A stretch of 64,000 nt of DNA from Xiphydria camelus (GCA_963678675.1 OY783198.1:22492684-22556683), one strand, 5' to 3'; counted from the stretch's first letter, positions 24,888-37,280 are shown. Notes: generated from the letters alone by a model not told the origin. Numbers and translations: made by a program.

Positions 24888-24925
24888 ATGGAGAAATATT
24901 TAGGGGTTCTCGGTGCGTTGCGCGG
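24888..24925 (+). CDS. Alternative first coding exon 1B (13-residue N-terminus), gene not identified
   Basis: The ATG at 24888 (context GGATCATGG) opens 12 codons plus two bases, MEKYLGVLGALRG after joining, and ends at CGCGG|GTGAGT, a strong donor. The in-frame TGA at 24876-24878, only three codons upstream, fixes the start. The donor leaves phase 2, as in exons 1A and 1C, and matches the acceptor of exon 2 at 57175. The peptide is a short hydrophobic run followed by the charged start of exon 2 (VDRDRLREQERQ). That layout resembles the inactivation ball and chain of Shaker-type channels, which I offer only as a hypothesis. The exon is short, so chance agreement cannot be excluded. Confidence 0.55.
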
Positions 24926-25149
24926 GTGAGTGTCGCGACGCGTGTGCATGTGTCGGTCAGGACTTGCCCAGCCAGTGCCGAGATCGCGCCGGAGCCGCCC
25001 CGAAGATGTCCGATCGCGGGGAAATCGCGGAAGGCGCACCGCACACTTCGGATTAGGTATTACATGCTGCCGGAGGAGAGATCGCGCGCTCTCGAATACG
25101 TGCGACGGTGAAACGACGTCCAGCGACGGCGACGTCGACGAGACACGGA

Positions 25150-25617
25150 AAATCGTTGCGAACCCCGCGCGGTTCCTTGCGATTTGCGGCGTCGCGTGCG
25201 CTGCCGATCGTAACAGAGGTGCGTGCGTGCGTGCGTGCGTGCGTTCGTTCGTTCGTAAGCTTTCGGTACGTGAGCGCGCGCGCGCGCGCGCGCACGAGTG
25301 TGTGCGTGCCCCGTTGTCGTGCACGCTGCTGCCACTGTAAGCGCGCGGTGTGCGTGAGTCAGTGAGCATCTCGCCGCGAGTAGAGAAGTGAGTGAGTGAG
25401 TGAGTGAGTGAGGCGACGTTGCCAGAGTTTTCCTGTCCTAGAACCCCGCACCACCGCTACCGCCGTCAACCGACGACAACTACAATCGTGTCTCCGCGCG
25501 AGGATTTCGGGCCGAATCGAATTTTCGGCAGCGAGGAACGATTGATGCCATGAGACGCGGGGCAGCGCGCGACACGTGACACTTCGTTTCCACGACGAGT
25601 ACACGCATGCGATCGCC
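25150..25617 (+). promoter_or_regulatory. Probable promoter/5' UTR of first exon 1C, rich in simple repeats
   Basis: Between exons 1B and 1C lie a (GTGC)n/(GTTC)n tract (25219-25254), alternating CG (25274-25293) and a (GTGA)n tract (25388-25411). CpG-dense DNA runs up to the exon 1C start. Short uORFs start near 25545, 25552 and 25606; the last (ATG CGA TCG CCA TGA) overlaps the main ATG by the ATGA motif. The promoter role is inferred from position. Confidence 0.35.
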
Positions 25618-25631
25618 ATGAAGAAGCAACG
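25618..25631 (+). CDS. Alternative first coding exon 1C (5-residue N-terminus), gene not identified
   Basis: The ATG at 25618 sits in a good start context (GATCGCCATGA) and is followed by AAG AAG CAA CG|GTAAGTTT, a near-perfect donor. The in-frame TGA at 25543-25545 lies upstream. After joining to exon 2 the start would read MKKQRVDRDRL. Phase 2 again agrees with exon 2. The coding part is only 14 bases, so the case rests on the combination of start context, donor, upstream stop and shared phase with exons 1A and 1B. It would give a shorter, basic N-terminus without the hydrophobic run of exon 1B. Confidence 0.55.
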
Positions 25632-28203
25632 GTAAGTTTCTCGGAAAAGTCCCATTCGCCTTTTCGCACTCTGTCTCTCTCTTTCTCTCTCTCTCTCGCG
25701 CCTCCTTTCCTTCCACCTATTCGTCTCGCTCCTCGTGACGTTTCACCGCCGGCTTCGCTTTGTATTTCCGTCGTGGGGGCATTTTTCCGACTCCTCTACG
25801 CAATCAATCGACCCGACGGGTGGCGGAGGGGCGAGTCCTTCCCGTAGTTTCAGCCTCGATTTCGTCGCTCGGCTTTTTCGAATCGGCGCTAGCCTGTCGC
25901 AATCCTTCCGGTGGGGTCTCCGCGCGTTTCGCGCGAGATAAGTACACTGGAACCGCTCGCGACGATCGTCGCGCGCGCGGCAGGAAGGAGACACGAAATT
26001 GGAAAGCGATCCGACCGTTCCGGTCGTTCCGAGCGCCTCGAGGTTCTAGCGAAAAATAGCTATCGCATCCGTGGAGCGACGTCCCAGATACTCTCGTGCG
26101 GCAATTCTTCCGTCGGGCCGCGGCCGATCGAGTGGCGTGGCGAATTTAAATGAAGTTACGGGACGATCGACGAAAGTCATTTCTGGTTGTTTACGACCGT
26201 CGTCGATGTCGGCGGTTATGGCGGGTTAACCGTTGCGCAATCGATTCTCAACTCGGACGAGAGATCGTCTCTGAGCATTTTTCTCCGTTATCGGCTATCG
26301 CTGTGCTTTATTTATTCTCACTTCGACCGACGATGTTCTCGTCGACATTGTATCAACCTCCTCGCGATAGGCGGCGACATTTTCTTGCAATGGTGAGCTC
26401 CCTCACCCCCCTCCTTTGTGACGAGATAATAATAAAGCGAACCGCTTCGCTGCCAAGCGCTTGCTCACGCTCCGTCAAATCCGTCGCACTTCCACGGTGA
26501 AGCGCGCGCTATTTGTCAAATCACCTTCGATACTTAACTCCGAGTCGCTTTTTGTAGCGACTTTTTATTTCTTTTGGATGAGACAGTCGGGAGGGGAAGG
26601 AGGAAAGTTGGAGTAGAAATCAAAAAACCAGATAACTAAAATCCCTGTCAGATTTTCTCTCTCGGCCACGCGCATCGGAACTTGATACCGCAAGAGAGAG
26701 AGTGTAGTGTGCTTTCGTCCCTCGGAGAGGCAGTCATCGGGAGTGTAGTGGGAGGGTGAGCAGGTATAAGGCGTAAGCAGTTTTTCGAGTGTTTGGGTTA
26801 CCGTTTAAAAGGAACTTGTGCGAGACGGGGGACATTTAAAAGACCTGGAAAAGAAACCTATCCGAGTATGAGGATGCGAGCCACGCGAAGACTCGCGATG
26901 AAATATCTCTGAGGGGAATGTCAAGGCTATAGATAAACGCGGCGCGCCGAACGATATAAGCCGATGGAACAATTTCCTTTCGGAATCCGTCGCTTGTTAC
27001 ATCGGACGTTTCCATCGAGTTTCCCCCTATATCGCGGCGATTCGCCGTGACGTACATTTCTTCGTAAGCGACGCGCTAACGCGTGCGCAAGTGCTCCCAC
27101 GAAATTAATCGTCCCACGGTATTCCTCGCGATCCTCCCGAACTATCAACTGATCAATCGCCGCGCGATACGCATCGTTCATCAGGACGACAATGCGCATC
27201 GCATTATCGCGGCTGAAGCGTCGGCTGCGGAACGGCAAACGAGCGGAGTGAAAACAATTATTGAAACTCGGCGTCTATCGAGCCGGGGGAAACGTGTCGG
27301 TGGCTTTGGATTGACGGTGCGAGGAAGGGGGGCGAGTCCTGCGACGTTGCCACGCGCCTGTGTGTGCCAACCGTGTTTCCACTCGACCTGTAATGCAATG
27401 TAACGTGGTTATGCGCTTAGCTCGGGTATATTACCTGCGCCTGTATATCGCAAACAGCGAACAGAACGTAAACATTGGTCGCGCGGCGATGCGTGCTTCG
27501 CTTCCCCATCTCTCTCCCTCCCTCCCTCCCTCCCTCCCTCCCACTACCACTCTCGATGCATGCGGAGCTATACACGCAGGTGACAATAGGAGAAACAGCG
27601 CGCGTTAACGCGGCACGTACGCGCGCTCCCGTTTATCTAGCGGGCAGCACGCGACGAGAAATTGATACTCGACCTTCTCGTCGTCTTCCGTGATTACTCC
27701 TTTTGCGCCTCCCGATAAAATTGTAATCAAATTTTGATCGCCTCTACGAAATTTTCATTTGACTCAGCTATAGTGATCGCTCAATTTCGAGTCAAGTATC
27801 CTCGTTGCGGGTCGAACTTCGTCGAGCGTAAAGCACATGCACGCCGGACTTTCGCAAAACTCGATAGCATCGCACGAGGATTACCGCGATCCGTGTGACG
27901 TCGCGCTTTGCGGAACTCTACCGCAATTGTACGCGCAGAAGCGGCGGGGTCGGAGTATCGGAGAGGATGGTTGCTTCGGAAACCGAATCACCGCCGGCTC
28001 TGCGCTTTACCGTCGAGCGCCGTTCGAGGGGCTACCGGTAAATTGAAGCCACTTCGGCACGGGTTTTATGGATTACGCGCCCTCTCGCGTTTCTTTATGG
28101 ACTGTTATACGAATTGTGGGACATGTATTATACGTCAATCGGTATCTCCTCTCGTCGTCCGTTTATATTGTCGAAATCAAGCCGACTTTGCGAATCGTTC
28201 GTA
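25632..28203. other. Intron 1 stretch, nothing coding recognised
   Basis: Begins with a (TC)n tract (25674-25698), then CpG-rich DNA, and a (TCCC)n repeat at 27515-27542. A donor-like GTGAGC at 26394 has no convincing exon before it. Confidence 0.5.
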
Positions 28204-28503
28204 CACTGAGAAAAATAATTAGGTTGAAATAACAAAACGCATCTAATTAACCCTGCATTAAGCGGGTGGATTACCATTGTAATCCACGCCCATTTGAATA
28301 GCACGTCTAGTAGAATCTCCACCCGCCTAACGGGGGGTTAAATGCGTTTAGTTATTCAAACCAAAATACTGATCAGTTGAACCAAATGTCTAGCTATTTC
28401 AACGAAAAAGTGGTCAGTCTAACTAAACGGATGGAGGATTCACATTGCACCAAACCAAACGTCTCCAGAATTTTGGTTAAATTAACCAAGTTATTTTTAT
28501 CAG

Positions 28504-28505
<2 letters not shown>
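28204..28505. mobile_element. TA-flanked TIR element with a nested TTAA element
   Basis: Ends CACTGAGAAAAATAATTAGG and CAAGTTATTTTTATCAGTA are inverted over about 24 bases, with TA on both sides (28202-28203, 28506-28507). The CACTGAGAAAAATAA terminus is shared with the elements at 54444 and 57698. A 95-bp TTAA element has inserted at 28247. An (AT)n tract (28504-28531) starts at the right border. Confidence 0.75.
28247..28341. mobile_element. 95-bp TTAA element (piggyBac-like MITE), nested
   Basis: TTAA at both ends (28247-28250, 28338-28341), with inverted ends CCCTGCATTAAGCGGGTGGA and TCCACCCGCCTAACGGGGGG. TTAA duplications and C-rich termini are hallmarks of piggyBac-type elements. Far too short for a transposase. 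Confidence 0.75.
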
Positions 28506-28531
<26 letters not shown>

Positions 28532-28535
<4 letters not shown>

Positions 28536-29296
28536 CTTTAAAAAATAATTTCATAAACAAATCTTAACGAATAACTGGATTTCGAATTTATCCGGACCGT
28601 CGAAGCAGTTTACGACCACCGACAAACGATCAAATCCTAATTCAATAATTCCCCCGTATTCTCCCCGCCCAACCCCCGATGAAATTTCACCGCAACCGGC
28701 CGGTCAGCGTGATACTCGCCCCGGCGCGAGGACAGCGCACCGCGCTCGTTGTCGATGATGATTACGAGATAGCGCCTCGTGAAATTCTCCCTCCCGGACG
28801 AGATAGAGGAGCTCGGGGATGGAGTGCGCGACGGTCGGAAGCCGAATCGCAAACTAGCTCGACGCTCAACCTCGCGAGGTCGTCCGAAAAGGGGCCGCCC
28901 GGCCAGCCGTTTAATCATCGTACCATCTTTCTCTTTATATTCCCTTCACACCCCCCTTCCCTCTCTCGGTCCGCTCGACTCTTTCGCATGTACGAGATTC
29001 CTCTTTATTCTCAAAAAGACTTTCGAACGACCACCCGCTACTCGTTGCCGCGCGGCTCTATTACGGTTCCTCGGTTGCGATGAAACGGTCGTGCCGTTGC
29101 TAATTATTCACGGGATAAACCCCGACTTATATTCCGCCGCCGCGGCAGCCGTAGCCGAAGCCACTCGACGACGGGTATCGCGCGAGTAGAGGTTTTCTTT
29201 TCGCTCTTCGGTTTGCCTGTTTGGATTATTTTCTTCTTTGTCTCATGTACACTCTCCTCCCGCAACCCGGCTGGATCTTTTACTCGCGAGGATGTT
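28532..29296. other. Intron 1 stretch, nothing recognised
   Basis: Mixed composition with stop-poor frames between 28680 and 29190; no exon signals of note. Confidence 0.5.
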
Positions 29297-29855
29297 CAGG
29301 GTTGCCGCAGACCTGGAAAACCGGGTAAAGCCCGAGAATATTTTTGAGGGTATGGAAAACCTGGAAGGGTCAGAGGATTTTAATATAATCTCTTGAGAAA
29401 AGAGCATCGCACCATTTATTGAGCTAACGATATGATATTGATTTTCAATGCGATACTTTTAGGGAATATTTAACCAATGTTTTGTGACATAGCGCGCGCG
29501 CGCGCGCGCATAAATATGCATACAGCTCGTAATGTTTTTGCAATATTTGCATGAATGTAGTTTAAATTTTGTTAAATTATAATTCGTATTTAACACTTTC
29601 TTCACTTTACTGATCCGTGCATACGGCGAACATGTTCTATTGCATTGTTAGATTTTGTATAGTTTTTGTTATACTTGTGTCTTCTTTGAGCTTGTGCTTC
29701 TTTATATTGTATTATATTCCATACCATTAACGCTGTTTTCACTATCCCGAAACATTTTTATGAGTCGATTAAATGGTATGGAAAAATGCAATTTTTGCCC
29801 TGGAAAACCTGGAAAAGTCAAGGAATTTTTTTAATCAAAATTTGCGGCAACCCAG
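29297..29855. mobile_element. 559-bp TIR element with GGAAAACCTGG core motifs
   Basis: GGTTGCCGCA near 29300 and TGCGGCAACC near 29843 are inverted, and ACCTGGAAAA, GGAAAACCTGG and GTCAAGGAATT/GTCAGAGGATT recur near both ends. It shares this core with 18003-18409. A (GC)n stretch near 29491-29508 lies inside. Exact borders and target duplication are uncertain. Confidence 0.6.
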
Positions 29856-31251
29856 GTGTTATCCTTCCGTATAAAATACCAATTTTTGGGGAAAAATTCC
29901 GCGTTTTGCCGTCTCCCCTCTTTCTCTTTCTCTCCGCGGCCCTGGAGCAAATAAATACTTCTTCTTCTTCTTCTTCTTCTCTCCTTTCCGAAGAGCGCAC
30001 GAAAGTTTCAGGGAAAGTCTCGCGTCCAGACGAGACGCCGACGGATCGATCGACTCGAGCGAGAGCCGCGCGCAAGCCATTAGTCCGAGTCTCACGCGAT
30101 CGGATCCACGATCGCGCGATAGCGTTCCGCGGTGCTAGGCCGCGCGACGGTATCGGCGGAAAATCCGGCGCCACGGTCGCGTTTATATCGGCGAAACGAT
30201 TGATTTCGTGCAGCGACCGTGCAAATATGGGAGGAGACGCGCGCGGTCTTATTAGGACCGGCGCGGTTTATCGCGCGATTATCGATTGGAGCGCGCCGGT
30301 GTACAATGCCGAAGGGAACGCGCTCGGAGACGTTTTATTTGGATGCTCAGGTAGCGCGGAGAGGAGGGCGAGAGTAAAAACCGAGTAGCGGATTAAATGA
30401 GGGAGGAAAGTATCGTGCCTTCGGCAGCGCTTTCCTCCTCCCTCTTATCATATCCGTGATACACCACCGCTCAATGTGTTGGTGGGATTTCAAAGCCGAG
30501 CTGTGGTCTCCGCTTTTTTTTTAACGGTCTTATACCCTACAGAAGAAAATATCGGAACACGTCAATTCGCGCGACGTGTGATCATCCGAAGAGGCGTAAA
30601 CGTGTCGGAAAGCGCGAAGCATTGTTTTATACGATTTTAAGGTCGTCGAGTCGAAGTATCGTTTACACGCAATTTGAGATAATTATCGTATCCCTGTTAT
30701 AGATATCGCAGTGCTTGCGTAAACGCAAACGGTGCTTTCCCTTGCGAAGCGGATAACGAGATAATCTCGATTTAATCGGAAGCGAAAAGAATGCCGTTCG
30801 ACGGTCGCCGGTTTCTCAAAGTACGGATTCTATGATCATTGTAACCTTAGTCGCGGACTTTTTAAGTCCGCCGACCCTTCGTGCTGCTTTTTTTTCGGGA
30901 CTCGCAAAAAACAGGCACATGACGCAGAGACGTCGAAGTCTGGCGCTTGCGACCTTCAGACGGGATAGGGTCGTACTTTTGCGAGGGGTGGATGAAAATG
31001 AACGAGTGGGTCGAGGGTGTTGACGGGGGAAAAAAGGAGAAGAAAATCGAATCTCTTTTTTTCCACGCGGTCGACGAGCCGTCTGGGGGCGCGAAATACC
31101 AATCGCCGGTCAGAGCGTTTCTTTCAGTCTCCTCGTCCCAGTAGAGACGGAGAATACGCCTGAAACGAACAGACGGTCGAGGGGAATGCCGCGCGAGACA
31201 TGGCAATCCTCCCGCAATCAATGCAAAGTTGCCAACTCCATGCGAAATCCC
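29856..31251. other. Intron 1 stretch with a (CTT)n run and a hairpin
   Basis: (CTT)n at 29958-29980. A stem GAGGGAGGAAAG (from 30399) pairs with CTTTCCTCCTCCCTC (to 30444) around a TGCCTTCGGCA loop; it resembles no miRNA I know. No exon recognised. Confidence 0.45.
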
Positions 31252-31590
31252 AATAGGGTAGTTGACTGATTTTTTTTTATTAATGATTCGAAAAATTTGG
31301 AAAAAATTATTAACCCCGTATTTGTTCATTTTCGGCTTTATCAGAGCCGGAAAATGATATTTAGAAATGCGGCATACGTTCAGTAAATCTATCTCTCTCG
31401 CATTCGCTGCTTGGCATAAATGCGTCTTTCACGGCTCTTCGATGACGTCATAATTCAGCAGAGAGAAATGCGCTTATAACTCGGCGAACAATTATTTTTT
31501 CGGACATTTTCTTTTTCACATGATATCGAGTATACAGATTAAAAATTGAATTTACAAATATGCACATTTTTTCTAGTCAAATACCGTATT
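31252..31590. mobile_element. 339-bp AATAGGGTAG TIR element, copy 2
   Basis: Direct copy of 16458-16815 with the same inverted ends (AATAGGGTAGTTGACT, AGTCAAATACCGTATT) and about 19 bases fewer, mainly from small internal deletions. The close match suggests fairly recent activity of the family. Confidence 0.85.
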
Positions 31591-33669
31591 ACGATATCGG
31601 TTTCTCGCTCCGGCTCGGCGCGTCGGCGTAGCCGAATCGAACGGTCGTTTCGGAATATCAACGCGTCTCACGCTCACCGACGGCGAGAATAATGGGAACG
31701 TGACGGGAGGAGGCAGAACCCGAGTTACGCGTGTATAGTTTCGCCGAGCCGGCGCGAGGGATATCCAATATTGATTCCCATATACGCTGCGAAGCATTAC
31801 CCTACGGCAATTATAATATTTTATTTACTCGATCGCCCGCCGCGAACGGACTCTACCCATCGTCGTTGTCGTCGTCGTCGCGCGCGTACACCGTAACTTA
31901 CTTTTATACCGCGCTTTCGCGGTGGCCCCTTCCGGGGATCGATATTCAACGCTGAAACGGTGAATGCCACGCGGGAGCAGCCGACGAGACTGCCCCTCGC
32001 CCCTCGCCACCCATTGTCGCCTCTCGATTTTCGAATTCTCGGAGTCGGGAGAGAGACGGAAAGAGATTGCCGGCGAGTCTGAAGCACTTCCGAGCGCGTT
32101 CACCTCTCCTCGACGATCCATAGAGACGCGAAAGAGAGAGAGGGAGAGAGACACGTTTGCGTCATTGTTTGCCGGCTCGCGCAATTACCGTCTAGTTGTC
32201 GATCGACTCGCGCGGACCTATTCGATCTATTGTGTGGATTTTAATGACGCCGCGCCGGTCTTGGGTATGTTTATATTTACGTAAGTGTGTTTACTTTGGC
32301 ACGCGAGAAAAAGGAACAAAAAGACGACACGCGAGTGCCGATTTCGTTTATAACGAGGGAAAGTGCGTGGTGAAATGTCACGATCGTGTTTATCGGGTGA
32401 AATTCCTCGGTTTTCACTTCTTCGATTTTCTGGTCGTTCTCGAGTTGCTCGGTGAAATATGTATACGAATTCAAATCTAGTCGATCGTAATACGAAGATT
32501 ACAGGTTTGTCTCCCGAGACGTAACATTTTTTTACGGCGCGTAGTCCGTAAAGCTAAACTCCTGGACGGTAGAGACGCGCTCGGAAGTGGATATACGCAC
32601 TCCTCATTGTTAGCGGCGGGAAGCGATAATCAGTGTTTTTACGACGGAAGAGAAACGGTGGAAAGTTGTGGGGTTTTAGCTCGCGGTTCTTTGATCGATG
32701 CACGGACACATAACGCGACGTTCACTGCGGAACGGGGTAAGGAGCGTGCGCTCTCGGTTATCGTTATCAGTCGGGGTGATCTTCGCTTTTTATTTTTACG
32801 CTTTGCCTTCTTTTCGAACATTTCCCCTTATCGCTCCGCGCTGACGTATCATCTCACTTTCGCTGCTCGTTTTGAACGATTAATCGCGCGCGATAAAATG
32901 AACATTGTGTATAAACATCGACAGCCAAAGAGCGCCTTACGTTCGTGGTCGATCAATTTTTCACACGCTGTTATTGTCATTGCCGCAAATATTTTCCACA
33001 TTTCCGCGAGGACGCGCGTTAGGTACGCGCGCGTGCGTCTATTTTTCACACTCCCGCTGTACGCAAATCTCTCCCGTCGCCGTCGCGCGCGGCGGAAGCG
33101 ACCGATAACTTCAGTTTCACTTCGAAAGCATCGAAGATCGGGGCTGTGTCGCGTCGGGGGCCTCGTATTTGGGGGAGCGGAATACGGTAGCGGAGGTGGA
33201 AGAGAGCAGACGGAGACGGATGCCGAAAGAGCGAGAAGCTCGCGGCACGTGCAGGTTGAAGGTCGATACGATGCAGAACCCGTGACCTTTACGGCGGTAG
33301 CGGCCGTGCACCAGGTCTGGTGGTAAGGAGAGGGCGGCGAGTGCACGCGGATCGAATTGTTTACCGCGCCCGCGCCGCTTGTTTATACGAATCTAATGGC
33401 TACGTATATTGTCGACCTTGCTTCCTCCGCCGGGAAAAGTGCGGCGGCTGCGTACATCAATTTTGCGCATCGAGAACGTATCTCCGCGCGCTCTCTCTCT
33501 CGATTGAAGTGCCGTGGAGTAAAAGCTCGGTTGACAGCTTTTTAATCGCGCCCCTTTTGTCTTTTCCTGCTCTATTATTCATCTTGAGGAGAATTACGAG
33601 TACAGGTAAATTTATAAGAGGCGCTGCATACTGATAAAAACAATGCAGTTTGATCGGGGGTAAATTCTT
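31591..33669. other. Intron 1 stretch, nothing recognised
   Basis: CpG-rich DNA with chance open frames on both strands (for example 32607-33326 on plus). Protein composition is Arg/Ser-heavy and low in the usual conserved residues, as expected for random CpG-rich DNA. Confidence 0.5.
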
Positions 33670-33967
33670 AAATATTGTCGCAAAAATGGAAATCTTTGGA
33701 ATTGGACTCTTGACCACCCTATCCGATGTATTTTTTCACGTTGATTGTGAAAGTCATGGATTGTTTGAGGAAATTTCAAAAGAGCGTCGAAATATCGATG
33801 ATTTTCGTGAAAAAAAAATCTTTTTCTTGTACATAAAATCATCGATATCTTATATTTCCTTTGAGACAGCGATCTGATAACCGTGCTTTTCGTAATCAGC
33901 GTGAAAAAATACACAAGATAAGGTGGTCGAGCGGTCGATTCCAGACATTTCGATTTTTGCGAAAAAT
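33670..33967. mobile_element. Foldback element, first of a tandem pair (about 298 bp)
   Basis: The two halves are inverted copies: TTGTCGCAAAAATGGAAATC against GATTTTTGCGAAAAATT, GACCACCCTATC against GATAAGGTGGTC, and TATTTTTTCACG against CGTGAAAAAATA. A second unit follows with a 298-base offset. No coding capacity. Confidence 0.75.
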
Positions 33968-34240
33968 TAAAATTTTCGCAAAAATTGGAATCTCTGGAAT
34001 TCAGCTCTCGATCACCCTATTCGATGTATTCTTTCGCGCTGATTCCGAAAATGATTGATATATTGAGCAAATCTCAAGGGAAAACCCGAGATATCGATGA
34101 TTTTTTTGTGAGAAAAACATTTTCTGCCGCATTGAATTGCCGATATCTCATATTTCCGTTGAGATATCAACCTAATAACTGCGTTTTTCGTAATCAGCGC
34201 CAAAAAATACATAAAGCAGGACGGTCGAGAATTTAATAAG
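33968..34240. mobile_element. Foldback element, second of a tandem pair
   Basis: Left arm AAAATTTTCGCAAAAATTGG through GATCACCCTATTCGATGTAT, right arm ATACATAAAGCAGGACGGTC, inverted as in the first unit. It differs from unit 1 at many positions and its right end is incomplete, so the pair is old. Confidence 0.7.
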
Positions 34241-36865
34241 TTCAAGAGATTTTGTATTTTGACTAAATGTCCTTCTAGTTCGTATCTTTCGACTATATCG
34301 TTTCATTCGCTCTACCTAACGTCAATTCGATAGCCGATAATCGCAGCGTTCCGTCGTGTCAGCTAATTTCATTTCAATCAACTCAGCATTTTTATCAGTG
34401 CAGCTATAACTTCTTCGAGAAGCAGCGCGGGGTGGTCTTGTTTACCACCTATCACCCGCCCTCGGGAATGTAGGATCGTAATTGCCGTTCTCTCCGCCGT
34501 CGGAAAACGCAGCGTCACGTGCAAACATCTTCCTCCGCTACGCGCGTCTATTCGCAATTCAGCTCATCTTGCAAAGTCAATTTATCCATCTACTATTTCA
34601 TTCATCTCGTCGTCCCTGGTATCCACGCGTGTCTAAGCTTTTCTCTCCATTTCTTTTCTTCCTTCCCTTCGTCTCGCTCGGAAAGAGCGAGGAGCGCTTC
34701 CTCACTCCCTCGCGCGTTTACCGATCGCCTGCCGTAAGGTCGGGGTCACGTTATGTCGTCGTAGGGTTTCGCGGAGTCTTATTCTCGTCCTCTACACGCC
34801 TAGTTAATTGTAAGCAGAAAGAGCGACGAAGCGGCGGGATTTAACAGGGAATACGAGGAACGAGAGTCGTATAAGAGGGAGGGAGCCCTGCTGTAATTGA
34901 GAATCGCACGCGGCTGACTGATCGCCACGCGCGCGCGAGTTTTACCTATTACCTACTTAGATTTCCACCTAATTCCATTGCGTCCAAACGGTAAACGAGG
35001 GGACGGCGGTGTCCTCCCCACGCGCTCGAAATCTTTCGCGAATAATTTCGTTTTCCGATTAACCTTCGAGGGGATCGCCTCTCCCCCGAAGCAATTAACG
35101 GAATTACTCGCGTAGCCGAGTTCTTCGTCCACGTGCAGGTATCTTCCGCTCGGGGGTATCATTGCGTGTGTGGTCGATGGGATTGAACTTTAATTGGTGG
35201 GAGGCGGTGACGCCTTGTCGAAAACTGATTTCGAACTGCAATACCTTTTGAGGGCTTGTGAGAGGTGAATTTTTGGTCCATTTTTTTTCGTTTGAAAGTT
35301 TATTGAAGTAATTCCGAAAATGTTTCTTACAATGTCCCTGTTCAGCCAAATACACGTGAAATCGAAGTATATCAATCGATTCGTCTTGCGACTTTTCGAA
35401 TCCATGAGCCTTTCCCGCCTCTTCCTTTCCTCTCTTGCGATACGAGGAAAGCTACAATCGAGTCAGGAGAGGACGCGAGCTAGACCGCCTTTCTTCTCCG
35501 CCTCTCGAAACGCCGAGGACGTGACAGGATTCTCGTGCGACAGGGCACGGCGTTTTAATTGGTCCGTGCTTTTGAACGCGAAACGCAATACGATCGACAC
35601 TTGTACGACGTACAGATATTAACGCCGCGAGTACGAACTGTTTAATTGTCGCGAACTACACGGCGGGCGCCTTGTTTGTATAGAGGAGACGTCTACAACC
35701 CCCTCCCCCGGTCCCGCTCGCTCCGTGCCTCTTTCTCGGGCGAAAACGAAGGGATCCCGCTCTCGTTATTCTCGCTTCGTCGCCCCTGTTCCGCGTAGAC
35801 GAGCCTACAACACGGGATTTTTTCAACCGAAGCGAAAAGCCGATCGGTTGCACGCGCATAGGCCACCGGAGGTGTAGCTTGCCAAGGGGGAGACGACGTG
35901 AACATTCGCACTCAATATTTATGGCCGGCCGCCGCGGTCGACCGAGGAAATGACAGTCAAATTGACCCGGCGTTTACATAGTTACTCACTGTCGTCGATC
36001 GGCGAGAAACACGAGTAGAGCTTTGGGAACTCTCGACCATGTAATTAATTAACGCGTGACTTTGTAGACTATAAATACTTGCTCGATTATTATCTAAACA
36101 TTCGCTGGAAGAACTTGTGGTGGGAAAGGTGTAAACACCGGGCGAGTCGATTTTCGATTATTTCTTACGATCGATTCGAGAGGAGTTTGTAATTTTATTT
36201 TTAGAATCAGTCTATGCAAAGCTCTCTTATATGATCGCACGCATCCTTCGATCGCCTATAATTATGACCTTGAATATACAATTACCGACGATAAGGGATT
36301 CCAGTATAGCCCAACAAAGTCCTGAGATTTAATGGCTTCGCAACAAACTTGGGCGGGTCGCTCGCTGGCTTTACTCCACCTGAAGAGCACGACGGGTGGC
36401 GCGATCGACACGACCGTTCGCAACCAATATTTACGACCGGTCGTACCGAGCAACGCCGCGACCTCTCGACGCGAGAGAAACACCCACCGCCGCTGTATGC
36501 TGCAGTCGTCGAATTGACAGACGGGAAACTTAAAATATACAGCAGCGTCGATACGCGAATTTCGAAGCAGTTTTCCTCGACCAGTTTATATTAATTACGT
36601 AACTCGTATCGCAGCGTGTTTCCTCGTTTCACGTTGTCCTCGTCCGCGTCGACCGTATCGATTTTTCCGTGGAGTCGAAACTCCGCGACGCGGTTAATCA
36701 CGAGAGACGGTGCGAGAAAATTGTATGATTAATCATCCGAATCGTCGTTATTTAAAGCCGACAACACCTGCAACACCCGCCGCTCGCGCCAGCTCCTCGA
36801 CCCTGTTGGTTCGAACAACTGCAGGCCGCGCGTCTGTCAGTCACTCAGAAAAGACGCGGGTAATT
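34241..36865. other. Intron 1 stretch, nothing recognised
   Basis: Mixed AT- and CpG-rich DNA without repeats, exon signals or RNA genes that I can support. Confidence 0.5.
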
Positions 36866-37280
36866 TTAAGGCGATGGTAAGGCCCGTACGTGGCGCCCTC
36901 TTGCGGCTAAATTTTTGCTGTGAGATATTTCCGAGATTAATGATACTTAAACTACAAATCAAGTGTTATTGGCTAAAGCTCACCCCGAATTATACCCAAA
37001 GACCACGGTTTGTAATTGTTAATGCTTTATTAAATAATTACACATACATGAAAGAATTAACCGGTTGTAGCGGTAGTCGACCATCGCTGATATTCGTTCA
37101 CGTTGTATTGATCTGATAAAGCATTAACAATTATAAACCGTAGTTTTCGGGTATAATTTTGGGTATATTTTAACCAATAACACTTGACTTGTAGTTTAAA
37201 TATTATTAATCTCGGAAATATCCCACAGCAAAAATTTGGCCGCACGATGGTGCCACGTACGATCCTTACCATCGCCTTAA
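36866..37280. mobile_element. 415-bp foldback MITE with arms of about 165 bp
   Basis: TTAAGGCGATGGTAAGG at the left and CCTTACCATCGCCTTAA at the right begin two inverted arms of about 165 bases that agree at most positions, around a loop of about 80 bases (37034-37113). TTAA lies at both extremes; whether this is a piggyBac-type TTAA duplication or a TTA/TAA pair of a Harbinger-like element cannot be decided. No coding capacity. Confidence 0.85.

Noticed and set aside
26380..26400. GTGAGC donor-like site after CAATG
   Set aside because: No supportable exon upstream; one donor-like word per few kb is expected by chance.
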